64,000 nt of DNA from Pseudofabraea citricarpa (GCA_029641185.1 JAPWGK010000018.1:434001-498000), one strand, 5' to 3'. Shown: positions 9,265 through 20,935, counted from the first letter of the stretch. Notes: generated by a model from the letters alone, not told the origin. Program-made: numbers and translations.

Positions 9265-10425
9265 GGGTATGTCTTGGCAATGCTGCTTTTATTGAACTAC
9301 CTAGTATTTTGTATGGCCTCCTCTGGCGTCAATCACAGCCTGGCATCTCTCTCTTATAGAGCCTACCAATTCCTTGATCCTTTCATGTGTTATTGATTCC
9401 CAGGCCTCTTGAACAGCTCTGCGTAGCCGTGGATAAGATCTGTGAACGTCAGGATAGTGTACTTAAATATAGTCTTTTATATCATCCCAGATCATCTTAA
9501 TAAGACTCAAATCCGGGCTATTTGCTGGCTATTCTAGTACAGGAATTCTAGCTGCCTGGATAACTGATCGTGTAAACTTAGACGAGTAGCCAGAAGCATT
9601 ATCTTGTTGAAATTTGAGATCAGGATATGAGGATATAATCTCGTCAACTACAGGGATAATAATCCCAGAGTATGAGCCCTCATTTATATTCTCCCAATCC
9701 TTCTCCTAAAACAAGCCTTTATGCCTCCCGTATTTCCCACTTATAGAACCCCAAAACATCCACCCGATCTTCCTTTGATATCGAGGATTCGTACAATCTA
9801 GATGGTAGACTTCTGAATCCCTAATTCTTCTTGTAACCCAGGTTCTTTTGTGCCTCCCTGGTTGCGTCCAGGTTTTATCGCTCCAGAGGACAAGATCCCA
9901 CTGTTCCTGACTCCAATTTATATGCTCCTGGGCCCAGGCAAGTCTTTCCTGTATATTCTTATCGGACAAAGCTGGTTTTCGGCGTTCGATTCGTCGTATA
10001 AAGCCTTCTCTTTTGAAAGCTGTTCGTATTGCCTTTTCTCCGCAGTCGAAACCAAGGATCGAAGGGATCTCTAGCTAAGGGGTTTCCCTATTCTCTCTAG
10101 AGGCCGTAACCCAATCGATTAGCTTCTTTCTTTGGGGAGTATTTAAAAGGATAGGTCTCCTAGCTTTTTGTTTTTGTGGCGTAAGTCGGTGCCGTAAAGC
10201 GTAGCAAACTTGATCGTACGTAAAACCGGTCTGTAACGCTATATCAGAGCGACTCCACTTCGCGTCAAAGAATAAGATATGTATCCGTAGTCTTTCATCT
10301 CTAGAAAGCTCGTGGCGGGCTTGCTTGGGGGTTAGGACTCGATATTGTGGTTCCATGCTTGAAAAGAGGTTGTCAGTATAAAATACAGTACAAAAGCAGC
10401 GGAGGAACACTGACGTTTAATAGGC
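9265..10425 (-). mobile_element. decayed Tc1/mariner-type DNA transposon
   Basis: A transposase reading frame occupies almost the whole element on the minus strand. Short inverted matches lie near the ends: GCTGCTTTT at 9282-9290 against its complement at 10392-10400, and TATTTTGTA at 9305-9313 against TATAAAATA at 10377-10385. These are imperfect, so terminal inverted repeats are suggested but the exact ends and the TA target duplication are not resolved. The coordinates given are estimates. No second copy is in the window. Confidence 0.75.
9301..10356 (-). pseudogene. Tc1/mariner transposase pseudogene (DD34E type)
   Basis: About 351 codons in one uninterrupted frame, from the ATG at 10356 to the TAG at 9301-9303, broken by four internal stops at 10075-10077, 9706-9708, 9529-9531 (TAG) and 9463-9465 (TAA). 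The N-terminal third is a helix-turn-helix domain (ELSRDERLRIHIL...WSRSDIALQTGF). The catalytic domain has the first Asp in LVLWSDKTW, the second in QQDNAS, and the third acidic position in PDLSLIKMIW, where Lys stands 35 residues after the second Asp in place of the DD34E Glu. The end (ERIKELVGSIRERCQAVIDA) is typical of the family. Each stop can be derived from Gln or Trp codons by single C-to-T or G-to-A changes, and the Glu-to-Lys and His-to-Tyr substitutions fit the same pattern, as repeat-induced point mutation (RIP) produces. There are no frameshifts. It cannot encode an active enzyme. Confidence 0.88.
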
Positions 10426-10519
10426 TGTCCACCCCTGTAAGCGGGGAACGTGCTAGAAAGCCTTGGCGTAGCTATTTCGCCGTAGAGGAGGTAGAAGGTC
10501 CCGGATGTGCCAGCAGCGC

Positions 10520-10546
10520 GTGTGTGTGTGTGTGTGTGTGTGTGTG
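10520..10546. repeat. (GT)n microsatellite
   Basis: About 13 GT dinucleotides. Confidence 0.95.
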
Positions 10547-10620
10547 CACTACTGTGTGGCACTGGCACTGTGGGTGTCTTGCGCTGTGTGTCGTCTTATT
10601 AAGCGAGAATCCTGAGCAGG

Positions 10621-10708
10621 TAGCAGGCTAGCTGGCTACGGTACCGCCTACAGGCTGCAAGCTACAGGCTACTGGACAGGCTACAGGCTACAGGCTACAG
10701 GCCACAGG
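10621..10708. repeat. CAGGCTA-type minisatellite
   Basis: Imperfect repetition of a CTACAGG/CAGGCTA core with interruptions. Related short units (TGTAGCC) recur at about 33220-33280. Confidence 0.8.
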
Positions 10709-10812
10709 CATCCCTCTACGGTACAAGCCTACTGTATTTCCGTACAGGCTTCACAAGCCGGCGCAGCGTAGCGCGGACATCATCAGCCCAGCAGTGGTCC
10801 TCCTAGTCTCCT

Positions 10813-10848
10813 GGTCAGTGGTCAGTGGTCAGTGGCTAGTGGTCAGTG
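10813..10848. repeat. (GTCAGTG)n repeat
   Basis: Several copies of a 7-bp unit, one of them altered (GGCTAGTG). Confidence 0.85.
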
Positions 10849-10932
10849 TTCGGTGGTCCTTGTTCCCCCCCCCCCAGCCAGCCAAGTGGACCACCCTCCC
10901 CCCAGTCAGTCCAGTACTGCTGTACTCTACTG

Positions 10933-10953
10933 CTGTACTGTACTGTACTGTAC
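10933..10953. repeat. (TACTG)n tract
   Basis: Repeated TACTG units forming overlapping GTACTGTAC palindromes upstream of the KH-protein gene. The same palindrome occurs in several other spacers of the window. Confidence 0.85.
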
Positions 10954-11198
10954 CGTATCCTATCCTGTGAGCCACACAGCGCCAGTCCCAGTCCCAGAGC
11001 CAGTCCCAGAGCCAGAGCCAGCCCAGCCCAGCGTAGCCAGCCCAGACACCACCACTCACTACTGCTGCCACAACCCCAGAACCGAACCGGCGACTCTCCA
11101 GAGTCCTGACCTTCCAAGAGCAAGGCACACGACTCGACTCTTCGACTTCTCTCCAACACAACCTCTCTCCGCCTGCACACGTCGAGAGTCTCTTCGCC

Positions 11199-14100
11199 AT
11201 GAATAAACTAGCAAATATGAGGCATTGGTCCGAGAGGATGGGCCCTGGCTTTGGAATGGGAGGAAGGCCCAATATGAACATGAACGCCCTTCCGCCTCAA
11301 CAGCAAAAGAACTCTCCAATCATGTCTCCAGGTCCTACCGAATCCACCATTCACTATTCGTTCAACGTGCCATTTGCATCCGACCTTGCAGGCCCCAACA
11401 CTGAGGATATACTGTACGCCACCGCCGACGCGATTCAACGCTGGACACACCCAGAAGACGCGGCCGATGACGTCCCTGTTCACGAGCTTCCTGTGCATGC
11501 CACCAACGTAGCCAACCTCAAGTTGCTCTGCAAAGAACTCACCAGTGCTCCCACCGTGCTGGAAGCCTACGTCAACTCCTTTCAACCGCGGAGGGCCAAA
11601 TCCCAGGTCACAAATATCTGTCTATCCGGAACTCCCGAGTTAGTTCACCAAACACGAGACAGAATCTTGAACGAGACACCTCTCGCACTGGTAAGCAGAG
11701 ATCGAGGGATCATGTAGTAAGTGGTTATGCTGATGGGTTGTAGCGATGTGCAGTAGTGGATATAAATGGCCAGCTTGTCATGGACGAGACTGCCACAGCG
11801 ATCAAGCAGCAGGTCCTCACTCACCTCGACGAGATCTCTACCTGGTGTGGAGCCGATCTTTTCCTCCTCGGCCCCAAATTCCCCTCCGTGACCGAAGGCT
11901 TGAACAATAACGGAGATGCTGGCCGTGATCAGCGATGGAGAGTGGCTATCTATGGAGACATGGAAAGTGCAGAACATGCAAAGACCAGAGTTCTCATTCT
12001 CATCGATAGACTGGTTCGCATCATCCAGGCTTCCTATAGACAGACAGAAGTGCTGACATTCTCCCTCTTAGCTTGGGCGTGTAGTAGATGGCATGAAGAT
12101 TGAACTCTCATTACAAACGGTACTGTGTGGCCGATCTCGAAAGAACATTAAACTAGTCGAGTCGGCAACAAACACTGCTATTTATTTCCCGCCTCCGTCT
12201 TCACGCGTTTATAGATATGTTCCTGCCGGAGCACAAGAACGAAACCCAGAGGAGATATTGATCACGGGCGAATCGCCACAGAATATTGCCATGGCCAAAC
12301 AAAAGATCCACGAGCTTGTGAGCCGACTTAGACTTTTCATGAAAGATGCTGTAGTGGCTGCTGCAAAGATCGATAGCATTCTCTTGACCAGATTGGACAA
12401 GGTGCGGAAGATAATGGAGACCAATGGCACTTACATTCAATTTCCACAACTTGCTTCACAGCGAAATATGATCCGAATCCAGGGCACGGAAGGATTGCAC
12501 GTCGAGCGTACCGTGCGGGATATCATGTCTCTTGTAAGTTGTCCTTATTATCTATATGTGGCATTTCTAACAATTGCAGACTGGGCAATTCTACAGCGCA
12601 TCATGGTGGATCCAAAACACGGATGTCACTCGTTCACCTTCCGCTTCAGACGTCCGAACTATGCTTTCCGATATATGTGCCAATTCTGATGCCGATGTTT
12701 CGTTTGAAAAGCTGACCTTCACTATAACTGGCTCTGATGATGCTGTTAAGGCAGCTCTGATGGTCATTTCTGAAATTCGCTTCGTTAACCGATCTCAATA
12801 CCAGATCAGAGTCAAGATTGAGCTTGCTAATGAGCACAAGGAGTTTGTGAGCGGAAAGAAGAATGGCAAGATAAACAAAATCATGGGACAGAGTAAGCAA
12901 AAATGCATATATCGGGGCTTGATGTGCGGGCATTAACAATTTTACAGGCAGCGTTCAAATCATCTTTGATGGATTCAGCGAATACAACTTCAATATTGAT
13001 GTTTGCGCTGGAAACTACGAAGCCATGAAAAATGGGCTCATGCTTGTTGAACAGGAAATGCCTGCGTCGATCTCTTTCCACGTTCCAGATCAATACCACA
13101 AGCGTATCATTGGAATTGGAGGTCAGCATATCCAGCGAATCATGAAGAAGCATTCCGTCTTTGTCAAATTCTCCAATGCTATGGACCGAGGTAAGCTTGC
13201 AAGTTCCTACATTTTTCACAAGCTAACAACTGCACAGGTAGTGTTGGCCGAGAGGATGATGATATCAAAGTGGACAATGTCATTTGCCGTACGCCTGCTC
13301 GAAATGCTCAAAACCTTGAACTGGTCAAGTCTGAGATCTTAGACATGGTTGATCGTGTCGACTCCGAATTTACGTCTCAAACTGTCACTGTAGATCGTTT
13401 GTATCATCGCCAGCTTATTGCACGCCTAAGCCAGCTCGAGGAGTTGGAGAAGAAGTGGAACTGCAAAATCATCTTTCCAAGCACCGAGCAGGCAAGTGAT
13501 GATGTCACAGTCTCTGGTCCTGAATGGCAAGTCCCTCACTGCGTCGACGAGTTTCTCGGAATGGTTCCAGATAATCACGAGCTCGTATTGGCCCGTACTT
13601 CGGAACTGATGAAATTCTTCGAGTCTAATGAATTCAAGACGGACCTTGTAGCCAAGCTCAAGGCACAGTACGTGGTTGATGTTCAGGTCAAAGAAGATCC
13701 GAACGAACGCACTGAAGATGACGGACCAACTGTTACCCTCCTTTGGGGCTTCACAAGAAACAACGCTGGTGGAGTTAGAGACGCCATCGACTTTCTCAAC
13801 TCGAACCTTGCAACTGCTGGTATCGAGACTACCACGGTTAAGGGTGCAATTCCTCGACCCAAGTCGGATTCCTTCGAGGAATCAATCCAGTACTTTAATG
13901 CAAAGGTCTTGCAGCATGCTCCTGTCTCGACCGACTCGCCAACAAAGTCATCCTTCGGTGACGATGTAGCACGCGAACGAAGCACAATCTTTGATAAGCT
14001 ACGCAAGCCTGGTAGCATGTCTTCTATCTCTTCATTCCTCGATCGTCGCAAGAACAGTTCTCATTCACCAGCAGGGTCTTTCTTCAAGAACGGTTCTAGC

Positions 14101-14373
14101 AATGTTTCCAAGTCATCTTTGATATCCATAGAGTCAACCCGAAGCTTCAATGCAGATCGCAACCCATGGAATGACAGTGGTGTCAATCTTCCAGATGATG
14201 ATAACACTCCTTGGCCCACACGCCAATTTGGTAGCAACGAATTGAAACCTACCGCTCATTTCTCGCATCCAGGAGATGCAACACCACGACATGCTATCGA
14301 CAGCGGTCGTCCTTCAACTTCCCATTCGATCAACTCAGGATACCCAGGTCCAATTGGACCACCTCGTTTTTAA
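11199..14373 (+). CDS. multi-KH-domain RNA-binding protein (bicaudal-C/vigilin-like)
   Basis: Six exons: 11199-11690, 11744-12013, 12072-12533, 12580-12892, 12948-13190 and 13238-14373, giving 971 aa. The protein contains several KH-type RNA-binding modules. The clearest is in exon 5 (ISFHVPDQYHKRIIGIGGQHIQ), with the GxxG loop GIGG at about residues 568-571. A more degenerate one (TVLCGRSRKNIKLVES) begins near residue 271, and other betaalpha segments lie in exons 1, 3 and 6. The last about 160 residues are Ser/Pro/Asn-rich and disordered. It is probably a cytoplasmic mRNA-binding regulator; the RNA targets are unknown. All junctions keep the frame. The second intron has an unusual GTTCGC donor but a normal acceptor. 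Start: the first ATG of a well-conserved-looking N-terminus (MNKLANMRHW). I am sure of the KH class but not of the orthologue name. Confidence 0.85.
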
Positions 14374-16018
14374 GATATCCATTTCCCTTGTTTCTTATCG
14401 TCTTTCGACGCTGTTAGTACACTGGCTGGATATACCCTGGCGCGAAATACCCAAATACCCCAATACCCAATACCAGCTCTTGCGTTTTTGTTTTTTGTTT
14501 TTGTTTTTGTTTTCGTTGTCATTCTCAGTTTGATCTCTTATTTGATTTTACGTTACCTCTGTTTGCCTCCTTACGTACATGCGTTCGCCTCAAAGAAAAG
14601 CATGTGGCGCCCGTGGATGAAACACATAGAAGCGTGGAGAGGAAATACCTATTTGCTTTGGGCCTTATGGTCAGGCGTGGAAAGGAAATCTGCATTTGTT
14701 TAAACTCTCAACTCTCGTTTAGTTTTGATGGTTCTTTTCGTTGGGAGGAGAAACGGTTGCAAGTGCAGCCTGGGAAGGTCATGTTAGGGAATTGATTTTA
14801 CTTGTCGTGGGTCAGAAAGGGGACTAGGATGGGAAACGGGGAGTAGGAAGTTAATGATCTGGGGGGGAGGTGGCGCTGCGCTGCGTGTGTATTTATGATA
14901 CCCATGCAACCCAAAAAAAAACTCCAATAAAGAAAAGTTTGTTACCTACCTTGTAGTAGTAGAGTCCGAGTGATCATTTTCGTGTAAGTGCCTTTTCTGT
15001 TATGCTGTTTACTAAGAAACCCATTTCAATTTGATACATGCACGAGTATCCATCTGCTGATATCAACAATAGCATTGTAACTTGCATGTGGTGTTTAGAG
15101 AAGTATGCTCTATGCCGATATATCTTCCACTTCCTGTTGATGCCTCCTTTATGCTGCACGGTGTGCTAAAGGTCAGCGCTTCTGCTTGGTACACAAAAAT
15201 GTGTCGACGTAGCAACATCGTTTTCTCTCAGCTATTTCATCATGATAAGCAAAGCGCCCAAATCACATGGATGAATTTCACCCCAGGTGTTTATTCTCAA
15301 TTCTGACTTCTTGCTACTTACATGATTTATTCGATCTAGATAAATCACCTTTCCTTGTTTAGGTGGGATTTCTACAGCAGGGGGGTGAGTAACGATTAGG
15401 TGGCAGAGTTATGTATACAGAGAACGAACCTCCCTTCCACTTCAGTCGTGTAGATTCTTGATCTCCTGCATTCCTCTATTGTGTGTGCTTGTTGCATGTA
15501 CTTGATGTTCAAAACTCTCTTTCGATTGCGTCTTTGCCGTCGCGTCGCTTAGCCAGTCTGTGTATTCCTCGTCTTGTCCGTCTATATGCTCTTCCCCTCC
15601 TACCCTTTCTCTATTACTAGTGCTATTTGAGTGTTCAAACACTGTTCTTCTTCTTTCTCTTCTTCTTGTATGTTCGTCTCTTTAGATGTCCAAGACTGAG
15701 TACCTCATACAGCTTTGTCCATACATCGCTGCTCATCCATCTCTCCTCACAATTCAGATCTTCCATCACGCAGCGAGTGCCTTGAAAAGACCACACTCCC
15801 GACGATGCTGGTCACTATCAATATCATACAACCTCCCCATTCCTCACCACGATAATACCGACCTCTAGTCTTCTTGCATTAATAAGTCCCCGATAGGACG
15901 CCGCACCTCCTTCTCAAAGGTAGGGCCAAACCACACGCACCCCAAGAGCTCTCCTCAAATGCTGGATAGGAACAGCTGAAGGCGATGCTCTCTTAGACAT
16001 TCCAAAAAAAAAAAAAAA

Positions 16019-16074
<56 letters not shown>

Positions 16075-16380
16075 AAAGAGAAAAGCTACACCCCACAACT
16101 CGTCAAGTCTGCATATTGCATTACTTGGAACTACATGTGATGGTACACCGCAACTATTGACGATTGCCACTTACCCTAGCCTCCTGCATGCCCTCGAGTC
16201 CATAAGAGTAACATCTTGAAATACGCGATGGGCGTGGAAGTGCGAAGTAAAACGACGAGGATTGCTTTTCAAGTGTGTACAAATCTATAAACATAATGAA
16301 ATGAGATATACTGATACTGGCTAGAGTAAGAAATGGAATACTCTTGTGTAGATATAATTTAAATTACTTGGGTTACTGTT
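14374..16380. other. intergenic region
   Basis: No gene supported. Contains the 3' region of the KH-protein gene (T-rich tract at about 14480-14515) and an A/GAAA microsatellite at 16003-16079. Remaining frames are short. Confidence 0.6.
16003..16079. repeat. poly-A followed by (GAAA)n microsatellite
   Basis: A run of 18 A, then about 14 GAAA units. Confidence 0.95.
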
Positions 16381-16499
16381 ACATACGACCACAGACTGAG
16401 GAGAACTGGGCATCCCGTCCGCTCTGCTATACATAAGCCTCAGATCGGTAGATTAGTAGTTGGGTGGGTGACCACCAGCGAATACCTACTGTTGTATGT
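16381..16499 (+). rRNA. 5S ribosomal RNA gene
   Basis: 119 nt with the diagnostic eukaryotic 5S segments: the ACATACGAC start, CCCGTCCGCTC, and the internal-control-region stretch TTAGTAGTTGGGTGGGTGACC with ACCACCAGCGAAT after it, ending GTTGTATGT. The first and last 9 nt pair as helix I with one G-U wobble. Helix II pairs perfectly (CTGAGG at 16396-16401 with CCTCAG at 16438-16443), although both arms differ from the common fungal version. T-rich sequence directly after the gene would end RNA polymerase III transcription. A solitary 5S gene among protein genes fits the dispersed 5S arrangement of many filamentous ascomycetes. It is either functional or a recently diverged variant. Confidence 0.93.
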
Positions 16500-16515
16500 C
16501 TTTCTTTTACACTTT
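16500..16515 (+). terminator. likely RNA polymerase III terminator of the 5S gene
   Basis: T-rich tract (CTTTCTTTTAC) immediately after the mature 3' end, containing a run of four T on the non-template strand, the usual pol III stop signal. Confidence 0.6.
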
Positions 16516-17952
16516 TGCTCCTCTCACCTACTGCGCCCCCTGCAGATCGATTGGTACTTGGTTGAGATTCAAACCACCACTCTGTTACACTTATATAGAT
16601 ATCTATCTTTTTTACCTACCTCTGCTTACCGACTACCCCGTCGATTTTCGTACCTTGCTGACTTTCGAGGAGATGTTCCTGCTTGCAAGTAAGTACTCTT
16701 TCTTCTTTTTCTCTTCTTTCTTTTTGGGGACTGGGAAGGACAGACAGCGTGTTCACTTAACTGTAGGCATATGTAAGGTATGTACGCATGTAGACAACCA
16801 GCCAGACAAATTCCTTGCATGGCATACCCGACTCTCCAGCACCAAGAAAAAAAAAGCCCCTGGAGTCGAAAAGCCAGACCATATCTCACAGCTAGAGCAT
16901 TGTTTATTATTATCATTATCGTTATCACAGGCGACCGGCCTCGGTGTTCTTTTCTCTCTTCCTTTCTCTTCGGATTCTCTTCCCCCCCTTCGTTGAACCC
17001 TGCAAAGCCAGGTGCTCCCTCCCCCTATCTCTCTCTACGTTCGATAACCCTCTGAACCCAATATCGAACCCCCCAAAATCCCAATCCAAAGACCAACAAG
17101 GCCTGGGATAGATGGCTCGCTGACTCCCGTGCTTAACCAGTTGGACCACTTTGCTAATCCAACCCAATCTTCTCCAATTTCATCTCATGCTATCGAATAG
17201 CACAGCACACCCACTCTGCAACGCTAGTTACGTGTTCTATCTTTTCGTTCACCTTACCTCACCTTACCTCACCTTACCTCACCGCACCTCACCTCGTCCC
17301 ACGTCATCTCCCGACGAGATATCTCTCTATCTATCGGTTAGTGATTATTGTTCCTCTCTCTCTCTCTCTTGCCCTCTCGCTCCTGGCGAGTAGCGCACAC
17401 GACGACGAAGATAGAAGAAGAAAAGAAAAAAAAAAAGAAGAAAAAGAAAAAGGAATCGATACCTATCCTGGATATCTTCCCAGAGCTGGCTGGGTGACTG
17501 ACTGGGTCATGGAACACAACACAATACCGAATACATACCCTCAAAAGAGAGAGGGAGAGATCCATGATTTCTCATCGATTCCACTTCACACACGAAACGA
17601 GACGAGACGAAAAGAAAGAGAAAGGAAAGAGCACAGCTCAGAAACACAAGATAGCCCAGAACGGAAAATCAGCCACGTGAATTCATTTATTCATTCGTTC
17701 GTTCGTTCGCTCGTTCATTCATTCATAAGCTGACGAGGACGAAGAGGAAAAAAAGGACCGAACGAAAAAGAGAGAAAAAGAAGAAAAATTTCAAACTATC
17801 CCACCAACGCCTACCCCCTACACGAAACTCCTATGTCAAAGTATTCCCCTCCCTTCCGTTGCCTGCCGTTTCCTTTCAAGATCCATTTGCCTTCCCCACT
17901 TCATCACCCCCAATCCCTGCCACTTAAAACCATGCCTTTATGTTTTCAAGAC
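16516..17952. other. intergenic region
   Basis: No gene supported. Holds an ACCTTACCTC tandem repeat (17251-17295), TCTC-rich and GAAA-rich stretches and ATTC/GTTC repeats near 17690-17725. It probably covers the 3' region of the AVL9 gene. Confidence 0.6.
17251..17295. repeat. (ACCTTACCTC)3 and related CACCTC units
   Basis: Three perfect 10-bp units followed by degenerate copies. The same CACCT core reappears at 21339-21366. Confidence 0.9.
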
Positions 17953-20365
17953 TCAGGAGAGGGACACCTCTTTGAACTTCGATTCTACTCCTCCTCCTCT
18001 GGCAGCTCCTCCATTCGCACCGCCTTCTTCCTCCCACTCCTTCGCCGCCGTCGATGCTTCTTCAATAGCCCTCTCGTGCGCCGGTGGCGTCGTCGGTAAA
18101 GGGGGCTCGGTTAGTGCCTTCGGAGAGGTCGCTCCAGCTCCGTTCGTATGGCCATTCTGATTTTTATCATCCCCCTCGTGATGCGAGTCAGCATCAAAGA
18201 GACTCTCCTGATAGCTCTCCGTCGTCTTGGGTCGATCGTCCTTCTCCTTCTCGAGCGTTGCCGGTATGACGGGGAGGGCCTTCTCCTTCTCGCCCCGGAC
18301 GGGTAATCTCACGATGGGCGTCTCGAGCTTCTTGACCGTAGCCGTCTGGCCCGACGAGGAATTCCGTCCCCAGCCGACCTTGCGCTTCTCGCCCGCCCAC
18401 GTCGCCCAGCTGCTCATGTACGCACCGGCTTTGCTGCCCACGCTCTGCACCGTCTGCTGGGCCCTGGCGAGATCCGGGCCTGAGCCGTAGGGTGTCGTAG
18501 GCGTCACGCCGCCGTTGGCCGCTTTGGCTTCTTCGTTTTTCCGACGCTGTGATTCGCGCAGCGCTTCCATGTCGGCATACAACTTGTTGAAGACCGTCGA
18601 GGCTTTCTCTTTGCCTGCGGCAAGGTTTCGCCCTAGGACTTCCTTGCCGACCGCAAAGCGTTCATCTAGGTGGAATTCTTGTACTTGGGCAGCTATTCTT
18701 CTCTGCACATCGTCGATAGTTAAACCGCCTGCACAGGGATGTTTGGGTTCTACGATATCGAACAGGTGACTGTCGGTGTTCTTGTCCCAGATCCTGTAGT
18801 TCTCTGAGCGTGTCCAAGCCTCGATCCAGTCAACTCCGAAATCATGAGATGGGTCGCCCTCGACTTGTGGTAGCATGATCTTTGGGTTGCTGCCATGGTA
18901 AGCAAGGTAGTTATGGCATTTTACTGCCGAGATGAGTGACAGTAAGTATTCCTCGAATTGTAATCGGATGAACTCTTCACTGCCCACATAGCCCATCGTC
19001 TTCGGCCGCCCTGGATTCGCATCGTCCCATGTCTCGTTGACAGATTGTGTGATAAAGTCGATCCATCTCCTATCGGCAACCGAGAGGGCGAGGGCTGTCC
19101 TCAGAGATGCAGAAGTGATATTAATAGTGGTCTCGTCAAGATTGATGAGGATATCGCTGTAGCGATCCCGTTGCTGAAGTAGTAAAGAATTTGTAGATCC
19201 CACAATATACGATTTGGTTCCGTAATCGGCAAGTATGTCAAGCTGCTGTAGAGGCGTATAGGGACCAAAAAGACTTCCCTAGTTAATCATCAGCTCCAAA
19301 AACCCCAAAAACCTGGCAGGTCAAAATTCACCTTGCCAAAAATCTGAACAGGTAACCCCATATAAGATAGCAAAGAACTCCTGTCGCTAGTCTTCAGACT
19401 CGTAGGTTTTACCAGATTCCTCTCATAACTGTCGAGTTCCGGATCCGCACAATCCTGGAGGTTCCGTATGAGACCTGGTATCAGCGAGATCAACGAGAAC
19501 TGCATCATGCACAACCTCTCACACCTCGAGCCAAAGAACAACATCTACGTCTTCAAGTCAGCACCAGCCCCCGAACCCTCAATCTCTCCGCCCCAGGCAA
19601 AACACACCTTAGGTTGCAGCAGACAGCACTTGAACAGAACCAAGGTCTGCCACTTGAACTCGTGCACCAGCTCTCTCAGGCTCATACCCAGGTACTCCTC
19701 GCGATCCTCCTCCTGGTCGCCCCTCTCCTTCTCCTCCTTCAGGCTCTCCTGGAAGCGCCTCAGGATCTCGGTGTCGGTGAACTCCTTCTGGGCGAACCAC
19801 GCACTCGTCACGACGCCCAGGCGCTCGCGCAGCATGCCGAAGAACTGCGGGCTGTCGGCGATGACCACGACGGCCTTCTGCACCGTCGACCGCGTCACGT
19901 CGGCCGGCCGGTTGATGAGCGCCGCCGCATCCATCTGTCGCGTGCACGAGATGCCGAACAGCGACGTCGCAGGCTTGCCGTCGCGCGCGGGCTTGAGCAG
20001 CGTGAAGTAGGAGAAGTCCTCGGTCGAGCTAGAATGCGCTCGTTCAGTCTCGTGTGCAGCACAGGGCAAGGGTTGAGGTGGGAGCAGGAGGGAGTATAGC
20101 TTACGCATGCGCGCCATCGCTGAGGGCCATGAAGGGCAGGAGAGGCCATTCGTTATCCACCGACGGGTCAGTCCCCTCTTCGACTCCAAACCACGTCTCG
20201 ACTTCGGGCCCTCTGTCCATTGCCAACCAAAGCTGTCAGCCTCGCGAGATGCAGAACCCGTCGACGGGAAGGGGAGGGAGCGACGTACCTGGCATGATGG
20301 AATCCGACGACCGTCACCAGCGGTATAAAGCCATGCTCGCCCGCCGTGGGAGGAGGAGAAGCCAT
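17953..20365 (-). CDS. AVL9: AVL9-like late secretory pathway protein (DENN-related)
   Basis: Five exons on the minus strand: 20289-20365, 20105-20212, 19608-20028, 19332-19544 and 17953-19278, giving 714 aa. The N-terminus FIPLVTVVGFHHARGPEVE is the signature of the AVL9 family, which acts in exit of secretory vesicles from the Golgi and belongs to the DENN superfamily. Further family segments are STEDFSYFTLL, LINRPADVTRSTVQKAVVV, the MLFFGSRCERLCMMQFSLISLIPGL block at exon 4, and GSLFGPYTPLQQLDIL. The C-terminal about 250 residues are low-complexity (Ala/Glu/Pro/Ser). All four introns are 50-80 nt with good signals. Start: the Met nine codons before the conserved strand; the alternative upstream frame is not plausible. 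The closest yeast name is AVL9. Confidence 0.88.
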
Positions 20366-20897
20366 GGTATGGTACAGAGCTCTGCTGCTCCTTGTCGAGA
20401 CGCAATGTTCCAGCAGCAGCCTCGAGCCTCAAGCCTCGAGTAAATAAAAACCCAGGGCCCTGGTCTTGCCGTGCCGTCCAACTTTCTAGAAGCCTGCTTT
20501 CTTCTTCTTCTACCTCCCAGGGAATAAAATAAAATAAAGGAGAGTCGTCTGGTCAAAATTCCGTCCCGGATGCACAGGCTAGACTTTGCTCAATTCATCT
20601 TTACAGAAATCGGAAAAGGGGGGGAGGAGGAGGAGGAGGAGGAGGAAAGGGAGGCGGTCGAGTCGAGTCGAGTCGAGTAGAAAGGATCCAGTAGCTAGCT
20701 AGCTGTCTGGTGTCTGGTTAAGAGAGAGCCGTGACGATTGAGAGGGCCGCCCGAGGAAAGTCAATCAGGAATAAGGAGCCGGGAGCCAATGTTAACAATG
20801 ATCCGTGACCTAAGAGAGACGAAGGAGGATTTAAGGTACAGGATAGAGTAGGAAAAAAAAAGTACAAGTCAGGATCGATTTCTGTTGGAGTACGCTC

Positions 20898-20935
20898 TTA
20901 TTATTATTATTGTTGTTATTATTATTATTACTATT
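20898..20935. repeat. (TTA)n/(TTG)n trinucleotide repeat
   Basis: ATT units interrupted by GTT, reading as poly-Asn on the minus strand. Not considered coding. Confidence 0.85.

Larger units (their letters stand above)
10426..11198. other. intergenic, repeat-rich promoter region of the KH-protein gene
   Basis: Contains a GT microsatellite, a CAGGCTA-type minisatellite, GTCAGTG repeats, a C tract and TACTG repeats, listed separately. No gene is seen. The 5' end of the downstream gene's transcript probably lies in its right part. Confidence 0.6.

Noticed and set aside
11208..11585. Minus-strand frames opposite exon 1 of the KH-protein gene
   Set aside because: Shadow frames of a supported exon with no independent evidence.
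17051..17168. Possible tRNA gene on the minus strand (A-box-like AGCAAAGTGG and a GGTTCGAT motif)
   Set aside because: The acceptor arms do not pair, the B-box departs from GGTTCGANTCC at the end, and the spacing between boxes is too long for a plain tRNA.
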